64,000 nt of DNA from Afifellaceae bacterium (lineage in GTDB: Bacteria > Pseudomonadota > Alphaproteobacteria > Rhizobiales > Afifellaceae). Positions within the stretch are counted from its first letter, which is position 1. The number at the start of each line of letters is the position of its first letter. Position numbers and translations under genes: made by a program. Of the stretch, positions 19,601 through 27,692 are shown one piece after another. The stretch spans positions 22,866 to 86,865 of the forward strand of contig JANQRH010000011.1 in the NCBI GenBank assembly GCA_028284625.1, read 5' to 3'. The notes beneath the pieces were generated by a model. That model saw only the letters and a list, made by a program, of their open reading frames with translations, made no database searches and had not been told where the DNA came from.

Positions 19601-19878
19601 TGATGACCATGGTCGCAACAGTCGCCGGCGGTGTGCCGCTCGTCGCGTTGGGTGGGGCGGGCGCTGAGGCGCGCCAGGCGCTCGGCTGGATCGTCGTGGG
19701 CGGGCTCGGCTTTGCAGCGATCATCACGCTTTTCGTGACGCCGGTCGCTTTTCTGCTTCTCGCCCGCTTCTCCAAGCCACGCTCAGCGGAAGCGGAACGG
19801 CTTGAGTCAGAGCTTGCAGAGGCCGGGCACGGCGACCTGCTTGGCGTGCCGCGGCGTGAAGCCTTGTCGGCGGAGTGA
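16696..19878 (+). CDS. RND multidrug efflux pump (AcrB/HAE1-like)
   Basis: Proton-driven exporter of 1060 residues with the twelve-helix RND layout and two large periplasmic loops. Proton-relay residues are visible: Asp412-Asp413 in GLVVDDAIVVLENIA (helix 4) and the Lys in GIMAKNGILIVEFANQ (helix 10). It pairs with the adaptor 4 bp upstream; GGAG about 8 bp before the ATG supports the start. The substrate is unknown. It differs clearly from the second RND pump at 33447, so this is not a recent duplication. No local regulator belongs obviously to it, unless the Rrf2 gene that converges on its 3' end does. Confidence 0.95.
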   Translation: MTRHLEDARARLAEATKGVSALCVRRPVLTVVFNLLIVLAGLAAYNGVEIRELPDIDRPVITIRASYAGATPETLDTQVTRVLEGAASRVPGVQDISSSSRSGSTRIVVEFDDSIDLDVAANDLRDAVGAVERYLPDDVDNLAIVKADDNSDAIMRLAVMTRDLAIQDLTKLVEDVAVDRIAAVEGVADVTVYGDREPLVRVLVDPNALAARGLTIADLDDALETVALDDPAGSLSGNGQSLLVRADASVRSGEEIEAIRIDRTTRVGDVADVIFGPAERSSTIRVNGQTGLGMGIIRQAQSNTLDISAGVRAVVAELNAALPDGVEIRVTSDDAIFIGGALENVLYTLAGATLIVVAVIFLFLRSARATIIPAVTVPIALIGTVAAIYLAGFSLNILTLLAIVLATGLVVDDAIVVLENIARHRAEGVRSRAAAVLGTRQVFFAVIATTVTLAAVFIPISFLPGRAGRLFAEFGFVMAFAVTISSIVALTLCPMLASRILTDERGEGEPIRNPALRAVNAIGARAERLYHRILAAALAAPAVVLAIALLFAAAAGAIYVNLPEQLTPSEDRGVVLASVRSPQGADVEYLDMRMRQIEAAAMPLLESGEADDLLMIAGMWHPNSGFVVIRLAPWEERARSQQAITRELNGKLGSIPGIQVYARVPNSLGIRGGGQGLRFAITGTDYDLLAEEAEAMKLALEDLPVFDRVALDYDTTQPELSISIDREAAADLGVSVDTLGSTLATLLDGREMGEYFIDGDAIPVRAAAPDGLIDDPSDLESIFVRASEGRMVPLSSFVTMVERAVAPELRREGLSRAVPIRATLAGDVDLRQAMNAASALAAERLPDGMGVHFMGEAATLDETSSGVAITFIFALIIVLLVLAAQFESFMSAVIIMFTVPFGLGAAVFAVALTGGSLNLYSQIGLVMLVGIMAKNGILIVEFANQLREHGYEVREAISEACRIRLRPVVMTMVATVAGGVPLVALGGAGAEARQALGWIVVGGLGFAAIITLFVTPVAFLLLARFSKPRSAEAERLESELAEAGHGDLLGVPRREALSAE

Positions 19879-19889
19879 TTTGTCGGGGA

Positions 19890-20360
19890 TCAGCCGTTGC
19901 CGGTCAGCCCGGCGAGCTCCAGTTCGTCCGATTGCCGTTCGCTTTGAGGCGTCTGCGGGCGGGCATCGACCAGCTCCTGAAGCGTGTGCTTCTCCAGCAC
20001 TTCGATGAAGGCGCCGAGCGCGTTGTCAAGGATGCGGTTGATGGGCGACGCCGACTGAATCGCGCACGGCTCGGGAAGCTGGCCATAACAATCGGCGAGG
20101 ATGTGGGTTTCCTCAGTGAGGCGGACCACGTCGCCGATGCGGATATTTGCGGCAGGCTGGGCAAGCCGCAGGCCGCCGCGCCGCCCGCGCGTCGTCTTGA
20201 CGAAACCGCCATGCACCAACAACGGCACGATCTTCAACACGTTGAATTCCGTGATGTTATAGGCCCTGGCGATGTCCGCCGCCTTGATCTGCTCGTCCGG
20301 ATGGAGAGCGCAGTGCAGCAGAATGCGAAGCGCGTAGCTGGTCTGTTTGGTTAATCGCAT
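19890..20360 (-). CDS. Rrf2 family transcriptional regulator (NsrR/RirA-like)
   Basis: A 156-residue winged-helix regulator. It begins MRLTKQTSYALRILLHCALH, a start close to NsrR and RirA; the recognition region is FNVLKIVPLLVHGGFVKTTR, with the wing RGGLRLAQPA. Family members bind an Fe-S cluster through three cysteines in the loop after residue 90. Here Cys91 and Cys99 (ADCYGQLPEPC) are present but the third position reads serine in CAIQSASP, so a normal three-Cys cluster site is incomplete. It may sense nitric oxide, iron or redox state. It is divergent from the glutamine-synthetase-like gene. Confidence 0.88.
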   Translation of the reverse strand: MRLTKQTSYALRILLHCALHPDEQIKAADIARAYNITEFNVLKIVPLLVHGGFVKTTRGRRGGLRLAQPAANIRIGDVVRLTEETHILADCYGQLPEPCAIQSASPINRILDNALGAFIEVLEKHTLQELVDARPQTPQSERQSDELELAGLTGNG

Positions 20361-20672
20361 GGCGTTTGTTCTCGGCGCCCGGCGGGATGCTTACCACGAA
20401 TCGCTGAGCCAGGACAAACACTTACGCGGCGGTGGATTAAACCTTCCCTTGCAATGCCTTAGAGACAGGCGTTTCGGCGAAGCCTGTTACGGGTCCCGGT
20501 CGGCAGCGTGCTCCTTCGGGATTGCGGGGTCGCGCGGCGTCCGCCGTTGCGGTAGTGCCTTTGCCGTTCCGAAAAGATGGTAGCCACTTTTCGGGATCAT
20601 GCTTTTGCAACATCGTTCAACCGCCGGCCGCCGGCCGCTTTCGTGAAGACCTCTGACAGAAGAAGCCATGCG
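20361..20672. other. Divergent intergenic region rrf2 / glutamine-synthetase-like gene
   Basis: About 312 bp. It must hold promoters for both divergent genes, but I could not pick a reliable -35/-10 pair. A degenerate copy of the AGCATGATC palindrome family lies at 20568-20603, about 70 bp before the downstream start. No other gene is visible. Confidence 0.5.
20568..20603. repeat. Degenerate copy of palindromic repeat family 1
   Basis: TCCGAAAAG at 20568-20576 pairs with CTTTTCGGGA within 20587-20596. The right end ATCATGCT matches the full copies at 38038, 40721 and 51191. The left end (AGCATGATCTTA) is lost, so this is a worn or partial copy. Confidence 0.7.
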
Positions 20673-22043
20673 ATGCCGGGACAACTAACATTCGACCAGC
20701 TGAAGAAGGCCGTCGCGGCCGGCGACATCGACACCGTGCTCGTCGCCTTTGTCGACATGCAGGGGCGTCTCATCGGCAAGCGCTTTCAGGCAGAGCACTT
20801 TGTCGATTCGGCTTACAAAGAGACGCATGGCTGCGACTATCTCTTGGCCAACGACATCGATATGGAGCCGGTGCCGGGCTACACCGCCGCCAACTGGGCG
20901 AAAGGCTACGGCGACTTCGTGATGAAGCCGGACCTGGCGACGCTTCGCCGGCTGCCGTGGCTTGAGGGCACGGCGCTGGTGCTTTGCGACGTGCTCGACC
21001 ATCATCACCATGAAGACGTGCCACACAGCCCGCGCGCGATTCTGAAGCGGCAGGTCGCCCGTCTCAGCGAGCGCAAGATGCGCGCCTTCTTCGCATCCGA
21101 GCTGGAATTCTATCTCTTCGACGAGACTTATGAGAGCGCACGCGCCAAGCGCTACGCCGACCTCGCCACGACAGGCCACTACATCCAGGACTACCACATC
21201 CTGCAGACGACGAAGGAAGAGGGCGTGATGCGCGCGCTCCGCAAAGGTCTTGAGGGCGCCGGCATCCCGGTGGAGAACTCCAAGGGCGAATGGGGGCCGG
21301 GTCAGGAGGAGATCAACGTCCGCTACGCCGACGCGCTGGAGATGGCCGACCGACACGCCATCCTCAAGAACGGCGCCAAGGAGATTGCCCACCTCCAGGG
21401 CAAAGCCATCACCTTCATGGCGAAGTGGGATTACGAACTTGCCGGCTCGTCCTGCCACATCCACGCATCGCTGTGGGATGCGCGGGGCCGACGACCGCTC
21501 TTCCATGACCCTAAAGCCGAGCACGGCATGTCGACGCTGATGCGTCAGTTCATGGCTGGGCAGCACAAATATGCGCGCGAGATCACGTGGTTCCTGGCGC
21601 CCTACGTCAATTCCTACAAGCGCTTCCAGGTCGGCACGTTTGCGCCGACCAAGGCGATCTGGAGCCGCGACAACCGAACTGCGGGCTTCCGCCTGTGCGG
21701 GGAAGGGACCAAAGCGATCCGCACCGAATGCCGCATCGGCGGCGCCGACCTCAACCCGCATCTCGCATTTGCGGCGCTCCTTGCTGCGGGGCTCGCCGGC
21801 ATCGACGAGAAGCTGGAGTTGGCGCCGCCCTTTGTCGGCGACGCCTATCACGATGACGACCTGCGCGAGGTGCCCAAGACGCTACGCGAGGCGATCGACG
21901 CCATGGAGCGCTCGCGGCTGTTGCGCAGCGCTTTCGGCGAGGAGGTGATGGAGCATTACCTCCACACAGCGCGCTGGGAGCAGTTCGAACATGACCGCCG
22001 CATCACCGATTGGGAGCTGAAGCGCGGTTTCGAGCGGTACTGA
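20673..22043 (+). CDS. Glutamine synthetase family protein (likely gamma-glutamylamide synthetase)
   Basis: ATP-dependent ligase of the glutamine synthetase superfamily, 456 residues from the ATG at 20673 (MPGQLTFDQ). Visible motifs are ASELEFYLFDETYE, the ATP/metal segment GSSCHIHASLWDARG, and ECRIGGADLNPHLAFAALLA. The C-terminal adenylylation motif with tyrosine of housekeeping GlnA is absent, so it is not the main ammonia-assimilating enzyme. Such proteins (PuuA, IpuC) join glutamate to amines such as putrescine or amino alcohols for breakdown. The next gene, an alcohol dehydrogenase 26 bp downstream, fits oxidation of an amino alcohol product; this is inference. Confidence 0.85.
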   Translation: MPGQLTFDQLKKAVAAGDIDTVLVAFVDMQGRLIGKRFQAEHFVDSAYKETHGCDYLLANDIDMEPVPGYTAANWAKGYGDFVMKPDLATLRRLPWLEGTALVLCDVLDHHHHEDVPHSPRAILKRQVARLSERKMRAFFASELEFYLFDETYESARAKRYADLATTGHYIQDYHILQTTKEEGVMRALRKGLEGAGIPVENSKGEWGPGQEEINVRYADALEMADRHAILKNGAKEIAHLQGKAITFMAKWDYELAGSSCHIHASLWDARGRRPLFHDPKAEHGMSTLMRQFMAGQHKYAREITWFLAPYVNSYKRFQVGTFAPTKAIWSRDNRTAGFRLCGEGTKAIRTECRIGGADLNPHLAFAALLAAGLAGIDEKLELAPPFVGDAYHDDDLREVPKTLREAIDAMERSRLLRSAFGEEVMEHYLHTARWEQFEHDRRITDWELKRGFERY

Positions 22044-22069
22044 TTGGGCATCAGAGACAGTCGCCATCC

Positions 22070-23230
22070 ATGACCGATCACGTTGCAAACTGGACCTATC
22101 CCACCGCCATCCGCTTCGGGGCGGGGCGCATTGCCGAACTCGCGGACGCCTGTCGCGCGGCGGGCATGACGCGGCCGCTCGTGGTCACCGATGCAGGGCT
22201 TGCCAAGCTTGATGTGACACAGAAGGCGTTGGACGTTCTCAGCGATGGCGGCGTGGCGGCGGCGCTCTTCTCAGACGTGAAGCCCAATCCGAGCGACACG
22301 AATGTCGAAGCCGGCGTTGCTGCGTTTCAAGAAGGCGCGCATGACGGCGTTGTCGCGTTCGGCGGCGGCAGCGGGCTTGATGCCGGCAAAGTCATTGCCT
22401 TCATGGCCGGGCAGACACGGCCGATATGGGACTTTGAGGACATCGGCGATTGGTGGACACGCGCCGACGCGGATCGGATCGCGCCGATCGTGGCCGTGCC
22501 GACGACGGCAGGGACAGGTTCGGAGGTCGGTCGCGCCGGGGTCATCACCAATTCGGCGACGCACACAAAGAAGGTGATCTTCCATCCGAAGATGATGCCG
22601 TCGATTGTGATCTCAGACCCGGAGCTGACAATCGGCATGCCGCCCGCCGTCACAGCCGGCACCGGCATGGACGCGCTGGCGCATTGCCTGGAGGCGTATT
22701 CGGCACCCTCCTATCATCCAATGGGCGACGGCATTGCACTTGAGGGCATGCGTCTTGTCTTTGCCAACCTGCCGAAGGCGATGCAGGATGGAACGGACAT
22801 CGGGGCGCGGGCGGAGATGATGAGCGCCGCTGCGATGGGCGCCGTCGCCTTTCAAAAAGGGCTCGGCGCGATCCACTCGCTGTCGCATCCCGTCGGTGCG
22901 CTTTACGACACGCATCACGGTATGACCAATGCGGTGTTCATGCCCTATGTGCTTGCCTTCAACCGCGCGGCGATTGAGGAGAAGATCGCGCGGCTTGCCG
23001 CTTATCTCGGTTTCGGTGGTGGCTTCGACGGCTTCATGCAGGCCGTGCTCAGGTTGCGTGAGGAAGTCGGCGTGCCGCATACGCTTAAGGGGCTCGGGGT
23101 CGGCAGTAGCCAGCGCGATGCGATCGCAGCAATGGCGGTCGTCGATCCGACCGCCGGCGGCAATCCGGTGCCGCTTACAACGGGCGGGGCGCTGACGATT
23201 TTCGATTCGGCTATGGACGGCGCGCTTTAG
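22070..23230 (+). CDS. Iron-containing (group III) alcohol dehydrogenase
   Basis: NAD(P)-dependent dehydrogenase of 386 residues. The N-terminus PTAIRFGAGRIAELADACRA and the cofactor motif AFGGGSGLDAGKVIAF are typical. Metal-binding histidines lie in MDALAHCLEAYSAPSYHPMG and IHSLSHPVGALYDTHHG. I start at the ATG at 22070 (MTDHVANWTYPT); the longer frame from 22010 would overlap the preceding gene. It sits 26 bp after the glutamine-synthetase-like gene and is probably co-transcribed, hinting at a shared amine or amino-alcohol route. The true substrate is unknown. Confidence 0.92.
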   Translation: MTDHVANWTYPTAIRFGAGRIAELADACRAAGMTRPLVVTDAGLAKLDVTQKALDVLSDGGVAAALFSDVKPNPSDTNVEAGVAAFQEGAHDGVVAFGGGSGLDAGKVIAFMAGQTRPIWDFEDIGDWWTRADADRIAPIVAVPTTAGTGSEVGRAGVITNSATHTKKVIFHPKMMPSIVISDPELTIGMPPAVTAGTGMDALAHCLEAYSAPSYHPMGDGIALEGMRLVFANLPKAMQDGTDIGARAEMMSAAAMGAVAFQKGLGAIHSLSHPVGALYDTHHGMTNAVFMPYVLAFNRAAIEEKIARLAAYLGFGGGFDGFMQAVLRLREEVGVPHTLKGLGVGSSQRDAIAAMAVVDPTAGGNPVPLTTGGALTIFDSAMDGAL

Positions 23231-23253
23231 CGCGACAAAAACCAAAGGCAGCG

Positions 23254-23541
23254 TCACCAAATCCAGGCGCGCCGCTTCTCTTTCCGCCGACCGGTGTGGA
23301 TGGGCTTGGCGAAACGCACGCCGGCGTAGAGGCCGCTCCGCCAGCGGACCGTGACCTGCTGCTCCGTGTCGTCGAACCGCAGCCAAAACGTGCGCGGCAA
23401 AATGATCGGATTCTGGAAGCTCAGACGAGCGCCGGTGGCGCTCAAGTCACGGATCGTGCAGTTGATTTCGGTCCGGCCGTCCACGACGGCCGTGCCTTTC
23501 TGCCGTGTGCTGCTGCGCGGTGCGATGCGATCTTCAGACAT
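23254..23541 (-). CDS. PilZ domain protein (cyclic-di-GMP binding candidate)
   Basis: A 95-residue single-domain protein. The PilZ signature is present: RxxxR as RSSTR (Arg9-Arg13) and the (D/N)xSxxG motif as DLSATG (Asp32-Gly37). The following beta strands (GARLSFQNPIILPRTFWLRF) fit the PilZ barrel. It probably binds cyclic-di-GMP and acts on an unknown partner. It lies on the same strand as prfC, 86 bp past its stop, and may be an independent unit. Confidence 0.88.
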   Translation of the reverse strand: MSEDRIAPRSSTRQKGTAVVDGRTEINCTIRDLSATGARLSFQNPIILPRTFWLRFDDTEQQVTVRWRSGLYAGVRFAKPIHTGRRKEKRRAWIW

Positions 23542-23627
23542 GGTCGGCTTCTGGTTCGTCCCAGTGTTCTACAATCAATGGGTGATCGCTTGGTTAAGCT
23601 GGTCGGCTCAGAGCCGGCTTGGGAATT

Positions 23628-25271
23628 TCAGGTGGCCATCTCGCAAACATCGCGGAAATGCACGGCCGAGTAACGCTTGGCGATATTGTCCAGGTCCCAG
23701 GCATTCCGGGCCAGGAAGACCGGGCGGCCGTCGCGATCTTCCGCCAATGCGGCGCGGTTTTCCGTTTTGAAGGCGTCGAGCGCCTCGGGATCGTCCGACG
23801 AGACCCAGCGCGCCGTCTGGTAGGGCACCGGCTCCAACTCAATCTCGGCGTTGTATTCGCCAGCAACGCGCGACTTCAGGACGTCGAGCTGCAGGACGCC
23901 GACCACGCCGACGATCCAATGGCCGCCGGTGACCGGCCTCAGCACCTGGATCAGGCCTTCCTCGGCGAGGTCCTGTAAGGCCTGACGCACCTGCTTGACC
24001 TTGGCGGCGTCGCTGTTCAGCACGCGGCGCAGCACCTCAGGAGCAAAGGCCGGCAGGCCGGTGAAGCGGATGGAATTGTCCTCCGCCAGCGTGTCGCCGA
24101 CGCGCAGCGTTCCGTGATTGGGGATGCCGATCACATCGCCGGCCTGTGCGTCGTCGGCGATATGGCGATCTTGGCCAAAAAACAGGACCGGGCTGTGCAG
24201 CGTCAGCGCCTTGCCGCTTCGCGCATGATTGAGCTTCATGCCGCGGCGTAGGCGACCGGAGCAGAGCCGCATGAAAGCGATGCGGTCGCGGTGGTTGGGG
24301 TCCATGTTGGCCTGCACCTTGAAGACGAAGCCGGAGACGCTTGCCGTCTTGGGCTCGATATCGCCAGAAGCGCTCGGTTGCGGACGCGGTGGTGGGGCGA
24401 ATCGGGCAACCGTCGTCAGCACTTCTTCCACGGCGTAGTCGCGTAGCGCGCTGCCGAAGATGACCGGCGTCAGATGGCCGGAGCGAAAGGTCTCAATGTC
24501 GAATGCGGCATAGCCTTCTTGAGCGAGCGCGGCCTGCTCGCGGAATTCCGCCAGGACCGGCGTGCTGATTTGGTCGCCAAGGCGTTCATCATCGATTCCG
24601 GCGAAGCTCATGCGTGTGTCGCAGGCGGCGCCGCGATCCTGCGCGGACGTCAGAAGCACGCCGGCATTCAGATCGAAAGCGCCATGGAAGTCGGCGCCCA
24701 TGCCGACCGGCCAGACGATCGGCGCGGTGTCGAGCGCCAGGCTCGATTCGATCTCGTCGAGCAGCTCGAACGGGTGGCGACCCTCGCGGTCGATCTTGTT
24801 GACGTAGGTGATGATCGGGATGTCGCGCAGCCGGCAGACCTCGAAGAGCTTGCGCGTCTGAGTTTCGATGCCCTTGGCGGCGTCGATCACCATGATGGCG
24901 GAATCGACCGCCGTCAGCGTCCGATAGGTATCCTCCGAAAAATCCTCATGGCCCGGCGTGTCGAGCAGGTTGAAGACCAGGCCGTCGCGCTCAAAGCGCA
25001 TGACGGTGGAGGAGACGGAGATACCGCGCTCGCGCTCAATGGCCATCCAGTCGGAGCGCGTGCGCCGCCGCTCGCCGCGGGCACGCACGGCGCCGGCCAT
25101 ACGGATGGCGCCGCCCTTGAGGAGCAGTTTCTCCGTCAGCGTGGTCTTGCCGGCGTCGGGATGGGAGATGATGGCGAAGGTGCGCCGCGATCGCCAATCA
25201 TCGGCCGGCGCGTGGCCGGCTTCCGCCTCTGCCGAATTGCCGTCTTCGGCGATCACAATGTCTTGGGTCAT
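23628..25271 (-). CDS. prfC: Peptide chain release factor 3 (RF3)
   Basis: GTPase that helps RF1 and RF2 leave the ribosome after termination; 547 residues. G-motifs are visible: IISHPDAGKTTLTEK (G1), RERGISVSST (G2), DTPGHEDFSEDTYRT (G3) and YVNKIDREG (G4). Residues 1-25 are an acidic extension relative to E. coli RF3. The ATG at 25271 is the first in frame. It stands alone, divergent from the ferredoxin gene. Confidence 0.96.
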   Translation of the reverse strand: MTQDIVIAEDGNSAEAEAGHAPADDWRSRRTFAIISHPDAGKTTLTEKLLLKGGAIRMAGAVRARGERRRTRSDWMAIERERGISVSSTVMRFERDGLVFNLLDTPGHEDFSEDTYRTLTAVDSAIMVIDAAKGIETQTRKLFEVCRLRDIPIITYVNKIDREGRHPFELLDEIESSLALDTAPIVWPVGMGADFHGAFDLNAGVLLTSAQDRGAACDTRMSFAGIDDERLGDQISTPVLAEFREQAALAQEGYAAFDIETFRSGHLTPVIFGSALRDYAVEEVLTTVARFAPPPRPQPSASGDIEPKTASVSGFVFKVQANMDPNHRDRIAFMRLCSGRLRRGMKLNHARSGKALTLHSPVLFFGQDRHIADDAQAGDVIGIPNHGTLRVGDTLAEDNSIRFTGLPAFAPEVLRRVLNSDAAKVKQVRQALQDLAEEGLIQVLRPVTGGHWIVGVVGVLQLDVLKSRVAGEYNAEIELEPVPYQTARWVSSDDPEALDAFKTENRAALAEDRDGRPVFLARNAWDLDNIAKRYSAVHFRDVCEMAT

Positions 25272-25515
25272 GAAGGGGCTTCCGTCAGCGCGCGATGCTT
25301 TTGAGAATCGGCGCTCCGCCGGTGGCCCTCAAACGATCCGCGAGGAGCTCAAATAAGGTGAGATGCCGGCTTTGTGTAGTGCCGAGCGGGGTGCTGGCCC
25401 CGGGAACGGATTGCATAAAACGGGCCGCATTGACGACGTTTGAATAATCCGCTTGAAAACATGAAACTGGTAGTCATTGATACGCACAGAGTGCGTGCCC
25501 CATGATCGTGCGACC

Positions 25516-25782
25516 GTGATCGTTTGTTCCTGTAACGTCATCATCCGCCGGGAAATTGAGGTCGTCATCGAGGAAATCCTCGCCGACGATCCCTTTGCCG
25601 TGCTGACGCCGGGCCTCCTCTATCATCGGCTTGGCAAGCGCGGGCGGTGTTGCGGCTGCTTTCCGCATGTCTCGCGCATCCTGGTGGAGCACATCACGAT
25701 CGTGCGCCAGCGCATTCAGCACGGCGAATGGGTTGGGCCGGACGCAGCCGAGAGATCGGAAAGCCTGCCGCCTGCGGCATAA
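25516..25782 (+). CDS. bfd: Bacterioferritin-associated ferredoxin-like (2Fe-2S) protein
   Basis: Small [2Fe-2S] protein, 88 residues from a GTG at 25516. The Bfd ligand pattern is visible: CSC (Cys4, Cys6) near the start and CCGC (Cys45, Cys48) about 40 residues later. Bfd reduces the ferric core of bacterioferritin so that iron is released; the bfr gene follows after 91 bp on the same strand. The start is uncertain: the frame is open up to a TTG at 25477, but homologues begin close to the first CxC. The C-terminal ~35 residues exceed the usual Bfd length. Confidence 0.82.
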   Translation: MIVCSCNVIIRREIEVVIEEILADDPFAVLTPGLLYHRLGKRGRCCGCFPHVSRILVEHITIVRQRIQHGEWVGPDAAERSESLPPAA

Positions 25783-25794
25783 TCTGTTCAGAAA

Positions 25795-25811
25795 TCTAGA
25801 ATTGTTCTAAA
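25795..25811. promoter_or_regulatory. Irr-type iron control element (ICE box)
   Basis: Inverted repeat TCTAGAA-TTG-TTCTAAA, one base from the symmetric ICE form with TTTAGAA and TTCTAAA arms bound by Irr in rhizobia and relatives. It ends 4 bp before the -35 hexamer of the bfr promoter. Irr is a haem-responsive Fur-family regulator that mostly represses iron-use and storage genes when iron is low. This is a sequence match; binding is not shown. Confidence 0.8.
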
Positions 25812-25815
25812 TAGC

Positions 25816-25843
25816 TTGCCAGAGCCCGGCTCGCCTCTATAGT
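25816..25843 (+). promoter_or_regulatory. Predicted sigma-70 promoter of bfr
   Basis: TTGCCA (25816-25821), 16-bp spacer, TATAGT (25838-25843), about 30 bp before the bfr start codon. Its position right after the ICE box makes it a credible iron-regulated promoter. Confidence 0.6.
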
Positions 25844-25873
25844 GGCGGGCGTCGATAGGCTGCGAGGAGCGAA

Positions 25874-26359
25874 ATGAAGGGCGACAAAAAGGTCATCGAG
25901 CAACTGAACGCCGCGCTAAAGCACGAGCTTGGCGCCGTGAACCAGTACTGGCTTCATTACCGGCTGACCGAGGATTGGGGCTTCACCAAGTTCGCCAAGA
26001 AGGAGCGGGCGGAGTCCATCGAAGAGATGGAGCACGCCGACAAGCTGGTGGCGCGCATCATCTTCCTTGAGGGCCTGCCCAACATGCAGACCATCGCGCC
26101 GCTGAGGATCGGACAGAACATCAAAGAGGTGCTTGAGGCCGATTTGGCCGGCGAGTACGACGCGCGCGCTCTTTACGCCGAGTCACGAGAGATTTGCCGC
26201 AAAGCAGGCGATTACGTGTCCATGAATATCTTCGAAGAGCTCTTGGAGGACGAGGAGGGGCATATCGACTTCCTAGAGACGCAGCTTGATCTTCTGAAGT
26301 CGGTCGGCGAGCAGAATTACATGCAGCTCCAATCGGACTCAGCCGACGAGGCGGATTGA
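25874..26359 (+). CDS. bfr: Bacterioferritin
   Basis: Haem-containing iron-storage ferritin subunit, 161 residues. All expected residues are in place: ferroxidase ligands Glu18, Glu51, His54, Glu94, Glu127 and His130, and Met52, the haem axial ligand, in EEMEHADK. It oxidises ferrous iron and stores it in a 24-subunit shell in the cytoplasm. GAGGAG lies about 5 bp before the ATG at 25874. It follows a Bfd-like gene and an ICE box, so iron/haem control through Irr is likely. The stop codon directly abuts the stop of the convergent CoA-transferase gene. Confidence 0.97.
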   Translation: MKGDKKVIEQLNAALKHELGAVNQYWLHYRLTEDWGFTKFAKKERAESIEEMEHADKLVARIIFLEGLPNMQTIAPLRIGQNIKEVLEADLAGEYDARALYAESREICRKAGDYVSMNIFEELLEDEEGHIDFLETQLDLLKSVGEQNYMQLQSDSADEAD

Positions 26360-27634
26360 CTACTCCGCTGCCTCTCGCGACGGCTCTCCGATGGCGCCAG
26401 ATTCCCGCGCCTCGGTGATGCCTTGATCGTCGAGGTTCAGCACATCGCGCAGAATTTCTTCCGTGTGCTCGCCAAGCAATGGCGAGCGCCACACCTCTGA
26501 GGGGCTGTCGGAGAGTTTGATGGGATTGCCCACCGTCAGATAAGGCCCGCGTGTGGGATGGTCGACTTCTACCACGGTGCCGGTTTCCCTGAGCGACGGC
26601 TCCTCCGCCAACTCCTCCATTGATAGAATCGGGCCGCACGGAATGTCGGCCTGATTACACAAATCCATGACCTCGAACTTGGTCTTGGTCATGGTCCATT
26701 CCTCGATCGTGTCGAAGATCAGTCTGAGGCGCGGCAGACGCGCATTGGGCGTCGCGAAATCCTCATCGGTCTTCCACTCCGGCTTGCCGATCATGTCGCA
26801 GATGGCCTTCCAGACCGGGGCCTGGGTGATGAAGTAGATGTAAGCGTTGGGGTCGGTTTCCCAGCCTTTGCATTTCAGGATCCAGCCCGGCTGGCCACCG
26901 CCGGAATCGTTACCGGAGCGTGGCACGGCGGTGCCGAACGGAATGCCCTCGCCATGCTGGCTGTATTCGGCAAGCGGCCCGCGGGAGAGGCGTTGCTGAT
27001 CGCGCATCTTGACGCGGCAGAGATTGAGCACGCCGTCCTGCATGGCGGCGGTGACGCGCTGGCCGCGGCCTGTGGCGGTGCGTTGGTAGAGAGCGGCGAC
27101 GATGCCGAGCGCCAGATGCAGTCCGGTGCCGGAATCGCCGATCTGTGCGCCGGTAACCAGGGGCGGACCATCGCGGAAGCCAGTGGTGGAAGCTGAGCCG
27201 CCAGTGCATTGCGCGACGTTCTCGTAGACCTTGCAATCCTCGTACGGGCCGGGGCCGAAGCCCTTGATGGAGGCCAGGATGATCTTCGGGTTCAGCGTCT
27301 GAATATGCTCCCAGGTGAAGCCCATGCGGTCGAGCGCGCCGGGCGCGAAGTTCTCCACCATGACGTCGCAGGCCTTCACCAGGCCCTCAAGGATCTCTTT
27401 GCCCTTGGGGTTCTTGCCATCGATGGTGATGGAGCGCTTATTGTGGTTCAACATCGTGAAATAAAGGCTGTCGGCGTCGGGGACATCGCGCAGCTGGCCG
27501 CGCGTGATGTCGCCGATCCCCGGGCGCTCGACCTTGATCACGTCGGCGCCGAGCCAAGCCAGCAATTGCGTGCAGGTGGGGCCGGACTGGACATGGGTGA
27601 AGTCCAGGATGCGAACGCCTTCCAGTGCCTTCAT
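26360..27634 (-). CDS. frc: Formyl-CoA transferase (family III CoA-transferase)
   Basis: Moves CoA between formyl-CoA and oxalate, giving formate and oxalyl-CoA. From the ATG at 27634 it has 424 residues, close to characterised Frc (about 428). Catalytic Asp167 lies in [15 protein letters not shown]. The glycine loop [14 protein letters not shown], which closes over the active site in Frc, is also visible. The neighbours upstream on the same strand encode formate dehydrogenase, which would oxidise the formate. Oxalyl-CoA decarboxylase is not in this window. A longer frame to 27733 exists but lacks family similarity. A related CoA-transferase with another acid is possible. Confidence 0.88.
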   Translation of the reverse strand: MKALEGVRILDFTHVQSGPTCTQLLAWLGADVIKVERPGIGDITRGQLRDVPDADSLYFTMLNHNKRSITIDGKNPKGKEILEGLVKACDVMVENFAPGALDRMGFTWEHIQTLNPKIILASIKGFGPGPYEDCKVYENVAQCTGGSASTTGFRDGPPLVTGAQIGDSGTGLHLALGIVAALYQRTATGRGQRVTAAMQDGVLNLCRVKMRDQQRLSRGPLAEYSQHGEGIPFGTAVPRSGNDSGGGQPGWILKCKGWETDPNAYIYFITQAPVWKAICDMIGKPEWKTDEDFATPNARLPRLRLIFDTIEEWTMTKTKFEVMDLCNQADIPCGPILSMEELAEEPSLRETGTVVEVDHPTRGPYLTVGNPIKLSDSPSEVWRSPLLGEHTEEILRDVLNLDDQGITEARESGAIGEPSREAAE

Positions 27635-27692
27635 AGCGTTGTCCCGTAATTGTTGTCGGCCGACATCAACCGTCTTCCGTCCACGTCGGCGG

